Origin: an uncultured Chromatiaceae bacterium
GTDB lineage: Bacteria; Pseudomonadota; Gammaproteobacteria; Enterobacterales; Alteromonadaceae
Length of the DNA stretch: 64,000 bases
Assembly: GCA_937978655.1 (NCBI GenBank)
Contig: CALJUX010000017.1
Location: 10,954-74,953 of the forward strand
Reading direction: 5' to 3'
Part shown: positions 34,782-43,302 of the stretch, one piece after another
Layout: the number at the start of each line of letters is the position of its first letter
Numbering within the stretch: the first letter of the stretch is position 1
Translations under genes and position numbers: made by a program
The notes under the pieces: generated by a model
The model's database searches: none
What the model saw: only the letters and a program-made list of their open reading frames with translations
What the model was told of the DNA's origin: nothing

Positions 34782-35522
34782 ATGTATCTGAGTAAAGCCA
34801 CAGCACTGCTGCTGACACTGTTACTGGCCGGTTGTGCCAGTAAACCAGAGACGCAGACAGCGGCACAACAAGACCCGCGGGACCCGCTGGAGTCGGTAAA
34901 CCGCAAAACCTGGACCCTGAACTACGAATATCTCGATCCCTATATGTTGCGCCCGGCGACCGTTGGTTATATGGCAGTGACGCCAAAACCAGTGCGAACT
35001 GGTCTTGCCAATATGGTGCAAAACCTCGACGAACCCGCCAGCTTTATCAATGCCGTGCTGCAGGGCAAACCAAAAAGTTCAGCCATTTCGGCGGGGCGTT
35101 TTCTGGTGAACAGCACGGTCGGCGTGCTGGGCTTTTTTGACGTGGCGTCGCATTTTGACCTGCCGCTGCAAAACGAAGATTTCAGTCAGACGCTGGGCGT
35201 CTGGGGCGTCGGCCACGGTCCTTATCTGATGGTGCCTGGCATGGGTCCAACCACAGTGCGGGATGCCACCGGCCGGGTGGCGGATAACCTGTATTTCCCG
35301 CTGGCGCTGTTGAATACGCCGTTATCGATCGGGCGTTTTGTCATCAGCGCACTGGATGGCCGCGAGCAGTTAATGGCGCAGGAAAAATTGCTGAACGACT
35401 CGCTTGACCCGTATTTATTTGTCCGCGATGCCTACTTCCAGCGCCAGGACTACAAACAATATGACGGCAATCCGCCACAGGCGGAAGTCGATGAAGAAGC
35501 CTTAGAGCAATTCATCGAATAG
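34782..35522 (+). CDS. mlaA: Outer-membrane phospholipid-transport lipoprotein MlaA (VacJ)
   Basis: 246 residues from the ATG at 34782; the frame upstream is open but crosses the promoter. Signal peptide with lipobox LLAGC gives an outer-membrane lipoprotein. Conserved DPLESVNRKTWTLNYEYLDPYMLRP and GFFDVASHFDLP...DFSQTLGVWGVG are MlaA hallmarks. MlaA removes misplaced phospholipids from the outer leaflet and passes them to MlaC. No other mla gene is nearby. Confidence 0.94.
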   Translation: MYLSKATALLLTLLLAGCASKPETQTAAQQDPRDPLESVNRKTWTLNYEYLDPYMLRPATVGYMAVTPKPVRTGLANMVQNLDEPASFINAVLQGKPKSSAISAGRFLVNSTVGVLGFFDVASHFDLPLQNEDFSQTLGVWGVGHGPYLMVPGMGPTTVRDATGRVADNLYFPLALLNTPLSIGRFVISALDGREQLMAQEKLLNDSLDPYLFVRDAYFQRQDYKQYDGNPPQAEVDEEALEQFIE

Positions 35523-35537
35523 CATTTTGCCGCTAAC

Positions 35538-35567
35538 GCCGGGCTGACCAGTGCAGTCCGGCTTTTC
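35538..35567 (+). terminator. Terminator after mlaA
   Basis: GCCGGGCTG pairs with CAGTCCGGC (one G-U) around a seven-base loop and is followed by TTTTC, 16 bases after the mlaA stop. Confidence 0.75.
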
Positions 35568-35649
35568 ATTTCAGCACAGCTGCGGTATAAACGGCTGGCA
35601 AAAATCAGAAACACCCGCGTTTTATAACTATTAGAAACAGGATACCACG

Positions 35650-35721
35650 ATGACTCTAACCCCTGTGACTCAGCCACAGCCGGCGCTGCTGTGCTGTAAA
35701 ACCAACCGGAGCTGCCGATGA
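35650..35721 (+). CDS. Possible leader ORF overlapping the peptide transporter start
   Basis: ATG at 35650 (AGGA seven bases upstream), 23 sense codons, and TGA at 35719-35721 overlapping the transporter ATG in an ATGA junction. The predicted peptide is Pro/Gln/Thr-rich in its first half and has three Cys near the end (LLCCKTN, SCR). Overlap of this kind usually means translational coupling, so it may be a regulatory leader; it could also be chance. Confidence 0.35.
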   Translation: MTLTPVTQPQPALLCCKTNRSCR

Positions 35722-37214
35722 ATAACGTAGCAGCTAAACAATTTGATACGCTGTGGGGCCACCCTAAACCGCTGTGGATGTTATTCATGGCTGAGTTCTG
35801 GGAACGTTTTGCGTTTTATGGCATTCGCTGGGCATTAACACTGTATATCGTCGCCCAGTTTTATGAAGGCAATGCCGCCGGCGAAGCCGACGCCAGCCGT
35901 TATTACGGTGCTTACCTGGCGCTGGTGTATGCAACTGCCATTTTCGGTGGTTATGTCGCTGACCGGGTGATTGGTTATCAGCGCTCGATCTTACTCGGCG
36001 CTGTGGTGATGTCGATTGGTCTGTTTATGATCATGATCCCAAGCCTTGAGCTGTTTCTGCTCGGCCTCGCGGTGATTGTGGTCGGTAACGGTCTGTTTAA
36101 GCCGAATATTTCGTCACTGGTCGGTAAGCTTTACGAGCAGGGCGATGACCGCCGCGACCGCGGTTTCACCATATTTTACATGGGCATTAACCTCGGCGGT
36201 ATGTTGTCACCGTTAATCACCGGCTGGTTAGCCAGTGAAATTTTTGGCACGCCACAGCACCAGAACTATAAAGCGGTGTTTGGCGCTGCTGGTGTGGGTA
36301 TGTTGTTAAGCACTATCTGGTTTTACATTGGCCGTGCCCAGTTAAAAGGCATTGGTGTGGTGCCGGAAGATAAACCAGCCGGCAAAATGCTGGCCTTTGT
36401 TGTTGCCGGTATTGTCGTGGCAATCCCTATCGTTTATTTCCTGATGGCCGGTATGGGCGCGCAAACTTTAGCCTGGGTACTCGGCGTGCTGTTTATTATC
36501 GTCGCGCTGATGCTGCTGATTGAAGGCAAACAAAACGGTACTGTGCAGATGCATCGCGTTTGTGCCTTGTTGCTGTTGTTTGGTTTTAACGTGACCTTCT
36601 GGATGTTCTTTGAACAGGCCGGTAGTTCATTTACTTTCCTCGCGCAGAATCTGGTGAATCGCGATGTATTCGGCGATGCCAGCTTTATTTTCCCGACCGG
36701 CTGGTTCCAGTCGGTGAACTCGCTGGCGATTATTGTGTTTGCACCTATCGTTAGTGCGGTCTGGTACTTCACCAGTAAACGGAAGATGGAGCCGACTATC
36801 CCATTTAAGTTCGGCTTAGGTTTACTTGGCAACGCCTTAGGCTTTTTAGTGCTGATGTACGCCTTGACACAACTGGTGGACGGCAACGGCCTGATCCCAT
36901 TGTGGCCACTGGTACTGTGTTATGTGCTGCAGTCCATTGGCGAGTTGTGTTTATCGCCGATTGGTCTGTCGATGGTCACCAAGCTGGCGCCGGTACGTTA
37001 TGTTGGTCTGGCGATGGGCGCCTGGTTCTTGTCGGTAGCAACCGGTAATAACCTGTCAGGTTTATTGGCCGGTGAAATTTCCGGTGAAACCGGTATGACG
37101 GTGCAATCGGCGTTAGCGGGCTTTAGCTTCAGCTTCTATCTGCTGTTAGGCGCCGGTATCGTGCTGCTGGTGATTTCGCCGCTGATTAACAAACTGATGC
37201 ACGGCGTGAAATAA
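35718..37214 (+). CDS. Proton-dependent oligopeptide transporter (POT/PTR2 family MFS)
   Basis: 498 residues with about 12-14 membrane segments. The POT signature EFWERFAFYGIRW carries the ExxERFxYYG proton-coupling motif, and NGLFKPNISSLVGKLY with RDRGFTIFYMGINLGG match the second family signature. These carriers import di- and tripeptides with protons. Several close paralogues (DtpA-D) exist in enterics; I cannot say which is orthologous. GGAG lies six bases before the ATG. A strong terminator follows. Confidence 0.94.
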   Translation: MNNVAAKQFDTLWGHPKPLWMLFMAEFWERFAFYGIRWALTLYIVAQFYEGNAAGEADASRYYGAYLALVYATAIFGGYVADRVIGYQRSILLGAVVMSIGLFMIMIPSLELFLLGLAVIVVGNGLFKPNISSLVGKLYEQGDDRRDRGFTIFYMGINLGGMLSPLITGWLASEIFGTPQHQNYKAVFGAAGVGMLLSTIWFYIGRAQLKGIGVVPEDKPAGKMLAFVVAGIVVAIPIVYFLMAGMGAQTLAWVLGVLFIIVALMLLIEGKQNGTVQMHRVCALLLLFGFNVTFWMFFEQAGSSFTFLAQNLVNRDVFGDASFIFPTGWFQSVNSLAIIVFAPIVSAVWYFTSKRKMEPTIPFKFGLGLLGNALGFLVLMYALTQLVDGNGLIPLWPLVLCYVLQSIGELCLSPIGLSMVTKLAPVRYVGLAMGAWFLSVATGNNLSGLLAGEISGETGMTVQSALAGFSFSFYLLLGAGIVLLVISPLINKLMHGVK

Positions 37215-37241
37215 CGCTGTTACATTGATGGTAAAAGACAT

Positions 37242-37269
37242 AAAAAAAGCGCCGGTTGGCGCTTTTTTT
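37242..37269. terminator. Bidirectional terminator after the peptide transporter
   Basis: Seven A's, AGCGCC-GGTT-GGCGCT, seven T's. It serves the transporter and the convergent small membrane protein gene. Confidence 0.92.
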
Positions 37270-37288
37270 GTACCGGTATTCGGCGTTT

Positions 37289-37585
37289 TTACAACTGTAA
37301 CTGCCGCCGCGCCTGTGCCAATAAAGGCCGCACTAAAGCAAAAGTCAGGGGCCTGGTCAGCAGCGGGTAAATCAGCACCAGCGCCAAGGCAAAACCAAGG
37401 CCTTGCCAGATGCTGTCAGCGCGGGCTAACAGCATAAAAGGTGGGATCAACACACAGAGCTTCCAGACGTTCAGAATCAGTTTTTGTGGTGTCGGCAGCT
37501 GATCAGCGGCACGACGTAAAACCGCCATCCGGTCGCGGAAGTTCAGTTGCTGCAGTTCAGGTAAAGCACGACTGTTCCAGAACAT
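37289..37585 (-). CDS. Small membrane protein, probably DUF6170 family
   Basis: 98 residues from the ATG at 37585, which has AAAGG six bases upstream; an ATG 21 bases earlier has no good site. Layout: a short soluble head (MFWNSRALPELQQLNFRDR), a PTPQKLILNVWKL segment, then two hydrophobic helices (about 45-60 and 64-80). The pattern fits small two-helix proteins seen in Alteromonadales that are labelled DUF6170; I give this from memory. Function unknown. Confidence 0.65.
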   Translation of the reverse strand: MFWNSRALPELQQLNFRDRMAVLRRAADQLPTPQKLILNVWKLCVLIPPFMLLARADSIWQGLGFALALVLIYPLLTRPLTFALVRPLLAQARRQLQL

Positions 37586-37687
37586 AACATACCTTTTTTC
37601 AATCAATTTACCGGCTATACGCTGAAACGGCCGCGACAGATTGGCCAGAATCAGGCTGGCCGGAAACGGCCTGGTTATGAAACAACA

Positions 37688-37707
37688 AAGGCCGGTATGC
37701 CGGCCTT
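37688..37707 (-). terminator. Terminator after proS
   Basis: On the minus strand AAGGCCGG-CATA-CCGGCCTT is followed by TGTTGTTTC, a moderately T-rich tail, 20 bases after the proS stop. Confidence 0.75.
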
Positions 37708-37726
37708 GGTATTCTGCAGCGGCAGA

Positions 37727-39451
37727 TTAAGCCAGTTTGGCTAAAATCTCTGCCACGACGTCATCAATGGCCAACAGTGATTTTTCACCACTGCGGCGGT
37801 TTTTGTATTCGACCTGACGCTCGTCCAGATTGCGCTCACCAATGACAATATGGTGCGGCACACCCAGCAGTTCCATATCGGCGAACATCACACCCGGCCG
37901 CTCTTTACGGTCGTCAAACAACACTTCAACACCGGCAGCAGTCAGCGCCTGGTACAGCGCTTCGGCTGTTTCCTGAATGCGCACAGACTTATGCATATTC
38001 ATTGGCACTAAAGCGACCTGGAATGGCGCAATGGCCGCAGGCCAGATGATGCCGTATTGGTCATGGTTCTGTTCAATCGCCGCAGCCACGATACGGGACA
38101 CACCGACACCATAACAGCCCATCGTCATGATCTGATGTTTGCCTTCTTCGTTCAGCACACCGGCTTTCATTGCTGCGGCATAACGCTCGCCGAGCTGGAA
38201 AATATGCCCGACTTCAATACCGCGTTTAATCACTAAATGACCTTTGCCACACGGGCTTGGATCGCCTTCGACCACATTACGCAAGTCAGCGACTTCATAA
38301 GTTGCAATATCGCGGTCAAAGTTAACGCCGGTTAAGTGATAACCATCTTTGTTGGCGCCACAGACAAAGTTAGCGGCGACCGCAGCACTGCGATCCGCAA
38401 CGATGCGAATGGACAAACCCACCGGACCCAGCGAACCGGCAGATGCGCCGGTGACAGCACGGATATCTGCTTCAGAGGCAAAAGTCAGCGGGCTTTGGAT
38501 GCCTGCCAGTTTCTCGGCTTTGATTTCGTTTAAGTCATGGTCACCGCGTAATAACAGTGCTACCAGCGGCTGCGGGCCTTTGTCATCTGTGCGTTCACCG
38601 TAGACCAGCAGCGTTTTGATGATTTGGCTGGCATCGACCGCGAGTAATGCGGCAACTTCAGCGATAGTGCCGGCATTTGGTGTGGCGATTTCCGTCATGG
38701 CAGCTGTTGCGGCTGGGCGTGGCGTGGTCGGGGCCAGTGCTTCGGCTTTTTCGATGTTGGCGGCATAGTCGCTGGCATCAGAAAACACAATCGCATCTTC
38801 ACCGGATGAGGCCAACACATGGAATTCGTGAGAGACCGCACCACCGATGGCACCGGTGTCGGCTAAGACCGGCCGGAATTCGAGGCCCAGGCGGGTAAAG
38901 ATGTTGCTGTAAGCCTGATACATCGCCTGATAGGTTTTTTCCAGACATTGCTGGCTCAGGTGGAAGGAGTAGGCGTCTTTCATCAGGAATTCACGCGCGC
39001 GCATCACACCAAAACGTGGCCGGCGTTCGTCGCGGAATTTAGTCTGGATTTGGTATAAATTCAGTGGCAACTGTTTATAGCTGCTGACTTCTTTACGCAC
39101 CAGATCGGTGATGACTTCTTCGTGGGTGGGGCCCAGTACAAAGTCACGCTGGTGGCGGTCTTTAAAGCGCAGCAGTTCGGCGTCCATTTTTTCCCAGCGA
39201 CCGGATTCCTGCCAGAGTTCTGCCGGTTGTACCATCGGCATCAGCACTTCAATGGCGCCGGCTTTGTTCATTTCTTCGCGCACTATGGCTTCCACTTTGC
39301 GCAGCACGCGGATGCCATTGGGCAGCCAGGTGTACATGCCGGACGCTTCACGGCGGATCATACCGGCACGCAGCATCAACTGATGGCTGATAATTTCGGC
39401 ATCGGCCGGCGTTTCTTTTAAGGTGGATAACAGGTACTGACTGGTGCGCAT
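37727..39451 (-). CDS. proS: Prolyl-tRNA synthetase (bacterial type with editing domain)
   Basis: 574 residues from the ATG at 39451 (MRTSQYLLSTLKETPADAE); an ATG eight codons upstream is less likely. Class II motifs are visible: RAGMIRREASGMYTWLP, motif 2 in FRDERRPRFGVMRAREFLMKDAYSFH, and TMGCYGVGVSRIVAA in motif 3. The roughly 180-residue INS editing domain (about 225-400) that clears Ala-tRNA-Pro sits between motifs 2 and 3. It is downstream of trmO and the Kelch gene on the same strand. Confidence 0.97.
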   Translation of the reverse strand: MRTSQYLLSTLKETPADAEIISHQLMLRAGMIRREASGMYTWLPNGIRVLRKVEAIVREEMNKAGAIEVLMPMVQPAELWQESGRWEKMDAELLRFKDRHQRDFVLGPTHEEVITDLVRKEVSSYKQLPLNLYQIQTKFRDERRPRFGVMRAREFLMKDAYSFHLSQQCLEKTYQAMYQAYSNIFTRLGLEFRPVLADTGAIGGAVSHEFHVLASSGEDAIVFSDASDYAANIEKAEALAPTTPRPAATAAMTEIATPNAGTIAEVAALLAVDASQIIKTLLVYGERTDDKGPQPLVALLLRGDHDLNEIKAEKLAGIQSPLTFASEADIRAVTGASAGSLGPVGLSIRIVADRSAAVAANFVCGANKDGYHLTGVNFDRDIATYEVADLRNVVEGDPSPCGKGHLVIKRGIEVGHIFQLGERYAAAMKAGVLNEEGKHQIMTMGCYGVGVSRIVAAAIEQNHDQYGIIWPAAIAPFQVALVPMNMHKSVRIQETAEALYQALTAAGVEVLFDDRKERPGVMFADMELLGVPHHIVIGERNLDERQVEYKNRRSGEKSLLAIDDVVAEILAKLA

Positions 39452-39503
39452 TGCTGAGTTCACTCTGAAATACAAATAATTTGGCCCTATTCTAACAAGG
39501 GGT

Positions 39504-40601
39504 TTAGTCGGGCAGAAGGGTGATTTGCTGTTTTATCAAGCCTGATTGCACTTGCTGGCCTGCACCCATACCGCCAAGACTGTAAATCTCGCCATCGATC
39601 TCGATGAGATTTCGCAGGTCCATCACCGCTGCCGTGGTTGTGCCACGCCGCCACTTTTGTGTGGTGAGCTGATATAACCAGACCTGATTGTCCGGTTCAG
39701 CCGGCTTGCCGTTATATCCGATGCCGTTGAAATTGTAGGGCGTGCTGCTGCCACCGAGAAATGCCAGATAACGCTCGCCCTCAATAGAAACTGGCAGTGC
39801 GGCCTGGCGGTACCGTGCGGTCCCACTTGGATGCGGGACGGCTTTCCAACTGATTTTGCGCGCATTGCTACTATCAATCTCGCCACGATAACAGGCTGGG
39901 CTTGCCACGTAGCTGCGCTCGCCTGCTGAATTTAACGCCGTTGAAACGCCATCACACACCACCATTACATTACCTTCAATCGCACCGGCATGACCAAATA
40001 CCGGCGTGCCGGGAAAAGGTGTCGCCTGTGACCATTTTTGCGTGAAGTTATCAAAGACCTGCACCAGATTGACATTGCCGTCGTTATGCCAGCCGCTCAC
40101 CAGATAGATATACCGGTTCTGATAACTCAGCGCGACACTGTCGTCAACCGCCACCGGCATATCCGGCAATTTTGTGTAGTTTTTACTGATCACGCTAAAA
40201 CGGTAGCTGTCCGGCTGAGTGACTTCGCTGCCATCGCGGGCGACTGAATAACCACCAAACAGGTAAAAGTTCTGTTCCAACACAGTGGCTGTCATGGCGA
40301 GGCGACTATTGTGACCCAGGCTGTTGGGCACATTTGGTAGTTTTTGCCAGCTGCTGTCACCGGCAAGCAACAGCCAGGCTTTGCTGTGCGCATCGGCGGC
40401 AGTTTTGCCTTCACCAAGCCCGGCAAAACTGGCGATATAAGTTTTGCCACGGATGCTGGTGGCTAACACCGGATTATTACTGACCGGCTCCGGTAACGGC
40501 GGCAGCGTCTGTGCCAGCGCTGGTGCCAGCAGCATCGGGCTTAGCAGCAACGTGCTCCGCAGGGAGTACAAAAATGTCGGTAACGTGGTTGTGATTGCCA
40601 T
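39504..40601 (-). CDS. Exported Kelch-repeat protein
   Basis: 365 residues. A signal peptide (YSLRSTLLLSPMLLAPALAQ) leads into a six-bladed beta-propeller of Kelch type: repeats are seen as YLFGGYS, IYLVSGW, MVVCDGV, LAFLGGS and IYSLGGMG. Relatives include NanM mutarotase-like and galactose-oxidase-like proteins; the catalytic role is not evident. The GGA-spaced ATG at 40601 lies inside the trmO 3' end, giving a 125-base same-strand overlap; an ATG at 40535 would shorten it but cut the signal peptide. proS follows 52 bases downstream. Confidence 0.75.
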   Translation of the reverse strand: MAITTTLPTFLYSLRSTLLLSPMLLAPALAQTLPPLPEPVSNNPVLATSIRGKTYIASFAGLGEGKTAADAHSKAWLLLAGDSSWQKLPNVPNSLGHNSRLAMTATVLEQNFYLFGGYSVARDGSEVTQPDSYRFSVISKNYTKLPDMPVAVDDSVALSYQNRYIYLVSGWHNDGNVNLVQVFDNFTQKWSQATPFPGTPVFGHAGAIEGNVMVVCDGVSTALNSAGERSYVASPACYRGEIDSSNARKISWKAVPHPSGTARYRQAALPVSIEGERYLAFLGGSSTPYNFNGIGYNGKPAEPDNQVWLYQLTTQKWRRGTTTAAVMDLRNLIEIDGEIYSLGGMGAGQQVQSGLIKQQITLLPD

Positions 40602-41268
40602 CGACTGTCCATTTGATGTTGTAGTGATACAAAGTCATACCATAAGTTTGTATGTCTTCGCGCTGTTTTTTATAAGGCGGCCGCGGGTCCTGCTTTAACA
40701 CTTTTTCGATAAACAGTTGCAGGTGCGGATATTGTTGCTGCTTTTGACAAAACTGCGCTGCCGTCTCGCTGAAGCTGACCGTCATGGCGGTTTCCGGCGC
40801 AGCATCAGCAAAGCCGCCCAGTGCATCGGGTAACGCATCTGAATAGGGCAGATAAGGTTTGATGTCTAATACGGGCGTACCATCGAGCAGATCAATACCG
40901 GACAAATGTAACACCAAAAGCTCGCCGCGCCGGCTGACACCTTCCAGTTTCACCACCGACAACCCAATTGGATTGGGCCGGAAAGTGGCGCGGGTGGCGA
41001 ACACACCTTTTTTGGTGTTGCCGCCAAGGCGCGGCGGCCGCACCATAGGTGACCAGCCTTTGTCCGCCGTTTCATGAAACACAAACACCAGCCACAAATG
41101 GGAAAAGGCTTCGATGCCGCGCACAATGGCATCATCCGCGTAGGGCGGATGCAGCACCAGTTCGCCGCGGGCTTCCGGAATAAGGCCGGGCTGGCGTGGA
41201 ATGGCAAATTTTTGTTTATAAGGCGACTGGATAAATCCAAGCGCCGGGAAGTTAAACGTCTGGTCCAT
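40477..41268 (-). CDS. trmO: tRNA-Thr(GGU) m6t6A37 methyltransferase TrmO (TsaA/YaeB)
   Basis: About 263 residues from the ATG at 41268 (MDQTFNFPALGFIQSPY), which aligns with the E. coli start; ATGs at 41307 and 41334 are possible and none has a good ribosome site. Conserved segments: FAIPRQPGL, EAFSHLWLVFVFHET, RPPRLGGNTKKGVFATRATFRPNPIGLS and DGTPVLDIKPYLPYSD, then QDPRPPYKK. It methylates t6A37 in tRNA using SAM. A 28-residue Ala/Thr/Gly-rich tail extends past the family's usual end and overlaps the Kelch gene. Confidence 0.9.
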   Translation of the reverse strand: MDQTFNFPALGFIQSPYKQKFAIPRQPGLIPEARGELVLHPPYADDAIVRGIEAFSHLWLVFVFHETADKGWSPMVRPPRLGGNTKKGVFATRATFRPNPIGLSVVKLEGVSRRGELLVLHLSGIDLLDGTPVLDIKPYLPYSDALPDALGGFADAAPETAMTVSFSETAAQFCQKQQQYPHLQLFIEKVLKQDPRPPYKKQREDIQTYGMTLYHYNIKWTVDGNHNHVTDIFVLPAEHVAAKPDAAGTSAGTDAAAVTGAGQ

Positions 41269-41427
41269 GGGCAGAACAACAATCTCTGGCAGCGATGTGA
41301 TGGCCATTATCCGGTGCCAGCGTGCAAACAACAAGGTATCGCCGCAACGGATGCAGAAGTACTTGCTCTTGGCAGTCTGGGTGTCTAGAGTGATTTTCCT
41401 GCCAATGATGTAGAGAGTTGTGATTCG

Positions 41428-42261
41428 ATGGAACAGAAAACGCTATTAATTGAATGCCCGGATTCAAAGGGCCTGATCGCGCAAATTACCAATATTTGTT
41501 ACAAGCATCAGCTGAATATCACCCGCAATACCGAATATGTCGACCCTGATTCTGGCCGCTTTTATATGCGCACCCAGCTCGAAGGCATTTTTAACGATCA
41601 TACACTGTTACTCGATTTGGACCGCGCTTTGCCACAAGGCAGCGAACGGCAGTTAGTCGGCACGGCCAAAAAACGTGTGGTGATTCTGGTCACCAAAGAA
41701 GCACATTGCCTGGGCGATATTCTGATGAAAGTATTTGATGGCTCGCTGGAGCTGGATATTGCTGCGGTCATCGGCAATCACCCACACTTACAGGCGCTGA
41801 CCGAAAAATTCGACCTGCCTTATCATTTTATTGATCATCAAAATGTCAGCCGGGTTGAACATGAACAGTTATTGTTGGCTCAAGTCGCGCAGTATCAGCC
41901 GGATTATCTGGTGCTGGCTAAGTTCATGCGGGTATTAAGCCCGGATTTTGTTGCGGCGTATCCAAACCGGATCATTAATATCCATCATAGTTTTTTACCG
42001 GCATTTATTGGTGCTCATCCGTATCGCCAGGCTTTTAATCGCGGCGTTAAAATCATTGGTGCGACAGCGCATTTTGTTACCGATCATCTGGATGAAGGGC
42101 CGATCATCAAACAAATGGTGACTAATGTTGATCACACTTATAGTGCAAAAGATATGGCAAAAGCCGGCCGCGACGTTGAAAAAAATGTGTTAACCAAAGC
42201 GCTGGAACTGGTGGTGGAAGACCGGGTATTTGTGCACGGCAATAAAACCGTCATACTCTGA
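41428..42261 (+). CDS. purU: Formyltetrahydrofolate deformylase PurU
   Basis: 277 residues. An N-terminal ACT domain (IECPDSKGLIAQITNICYKHQLNI) is followed by a formyltransferase-type domain with LAKFMRVLSP, IINIHHSFLPAFIGAHPY and GATAHFVTDHLDEGPII, where the His and Asp are catalytic. PurU hydrolyses 10-formyl-THF to formate and THF, feeding PurT and balancing one-carbon pools. Divergent from trmO across 160 bases; a thioesterase gene follows after 21 bases. Confidence 0.96.
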   Translation: MEQKTLLIECPDSKGLIAQITNICYKHQLNITRNTEYVDPDSGRFYMRTQLEGIFNDHTLLLDLDRALPQGSERQLVGTAKKRVVILVTKEAHCLGDILMKVFDGSLELDIAAVIGNHPHLQALTEKFDLPYHFIDHQNVSRVEHEQLLLAQVAQYQPDYLVLAKFMRVLSPDFVAAYPNRIINIHHSFLPAFIGAHPYRQAFNRGVKIIGATAHFVTDHLDEGPIIKQMVTNVDHTYSAKDMAKAGRDVEKNVLTKALELVVEDRVFVHGNKTVIL

Positions 42262-42282
42262 AAAACAATGTAAGGATCAGCG

Positions 42283-42771
42283 ATGCAGCCAAGATCAGTG
42301 GAATTTCGTTTTCTGGCCGAACCGACTCATGTCAACTTTGGTGGCAAAGTACATGGTGGTATGGTGATGAAATGGCTGGATCAGGCGGCCTATGCCTGCG
42401 CCGCGCGCTGGAGCGGCTTGTATTGTGTCACAGTGTCGGTTGGCACCATCCGCTTTCGCCGGCCTATTCTGGTCGGTCATTTAGTTGAGCTGGAAGCCAA
42501 AGTGGTGCATACCGGCAGCACCAGCATGCATATCTTTGTGCAGGTGCGTTCTGGTGACAGTAAAAGTGGCGAGCTGGCGGAAACCAACCACTGCATTATC
42601 ACTTTTGTGGCGCTGGATGAGCAGGGCAATACCGCGAAAGTCCCGGCCTGGGTGCCTGAAACTGCTGAAGATAAGTTTCTCGAACAATACGCCATTCAAA
42701 TGAAGCAGTTTTCGCAAACGGTCGAACAGCAAATGCTGGATTTTTATCAGGAGCAGCAACATGGTGCATAA
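42283..42771 (+). CDS. Hotdog-fold acyl-CoA thioesterase (YciA/BACH type)
   Basis: 162 residues. Single hotdog domain with NFGGKVHGGMVMKWLDQAAYACAARW, the helix that carries the active Asp in the acyl-CoA hydrolase family, then VTVSVGTIRFRRPILVGHLVEL. The last 40 residues are a helical acidic/Gln tail. Such enzymes hydrolyse a broad range of acyl-CoAs; E. coli YciA is one relative. It overlaps the next gene by 11 bases. Confidence 0.88.
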   Translation: MQPRSVEFRFLAEPTHVNFGGKVHGGMVMKWLDQAAYACAARWSGLYCVTVSVGTIRFRRPILVGHLVELEAKVVHTGSTSMHIFVQVRSGDSKSGELAETNHCIITFVALDEQGNTAKVPAWVPETAEDKFLEQYAIQMKQFSQTVEQQMLDFYQEQQHGA

Positions 42772-43300
42772 TCGCAGCATAGTGATGTGTGCGTTTGGTC
42801 TGGTGCTCGGCGCCGGTACTGCACAGGCGGCGCCGGAAAGCCTTAGTAGCGGGCTTGAACCACTGCGGCCATATCTTGGCAAAACCTGGCGTGGGCTGCT
42901 ATCAGCGCCGGGCCAGCCGGAGAAAGTCGATATCAGCCACTGGGAACGCGCGCTGAACGGCACTGCGGTAAAAATCCGCCATTCGGTGAATCAGGGCGAA
43001 TATGGCGGCGAAACGATGGTGTTTGTCGATCAGAAAACAAACCAGCTGACGTATTACTACTTCACCACTGCCGGTTTTTATACGCACGGCACAATGCAGT
43101 TTGATGCCCAAACGGGTCAGCTGCAGGCAGAAGAACAGGTAGAAAATAACAAAAACGGCATTACCAAAGTCAGATCTTTATCCACATTAAGCGCAGGTAC
43201 TTTGCAGACCCGTTCGGAATATCTGCAAAATGGTCAGTGGGTGAAAGGCCACAGCGCCACCTATACAGAAGCGCCGCAGGCTAAAGTTGAATTTAAATAA
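42761..43300 (+). CDS. Exported hypothetical protein, 179 residues
   Basis: Signal peptide to about residue 23 (CAFGLVLGAGTAQA). The mature part looks like a single beta-rich domain with LRPYLGKTWRG, HWERALNGTAVKIRHSVNQGEYGGETMVF and YYYFTTAGFYTHGTM. This resembles lipocalin-like DUF1579-type proteins, a guess. No catalytic motif seen. It starts within the thioesterase end and stops two bases from the convergent carbonic anhydrase stop. Confidence 0.7.
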   Translation: MVHNRSIVMCAFGLVLGAGTAQAAPESLSSGLEPLRPYLGKTWRGLLSAPGQPEKVDISHWERALNGTAVKIRHSVNQGEYGGETMVFVDQKTNQLTYYYFTTAGFYTHGTMQFDAQTGQLQAEEQVENNKNGITKVRSLSTLSAGTLQTRSEYLQNGQWVKGHSATYTEAPQAKVEFK

Positions 43301-43302
43301 GT

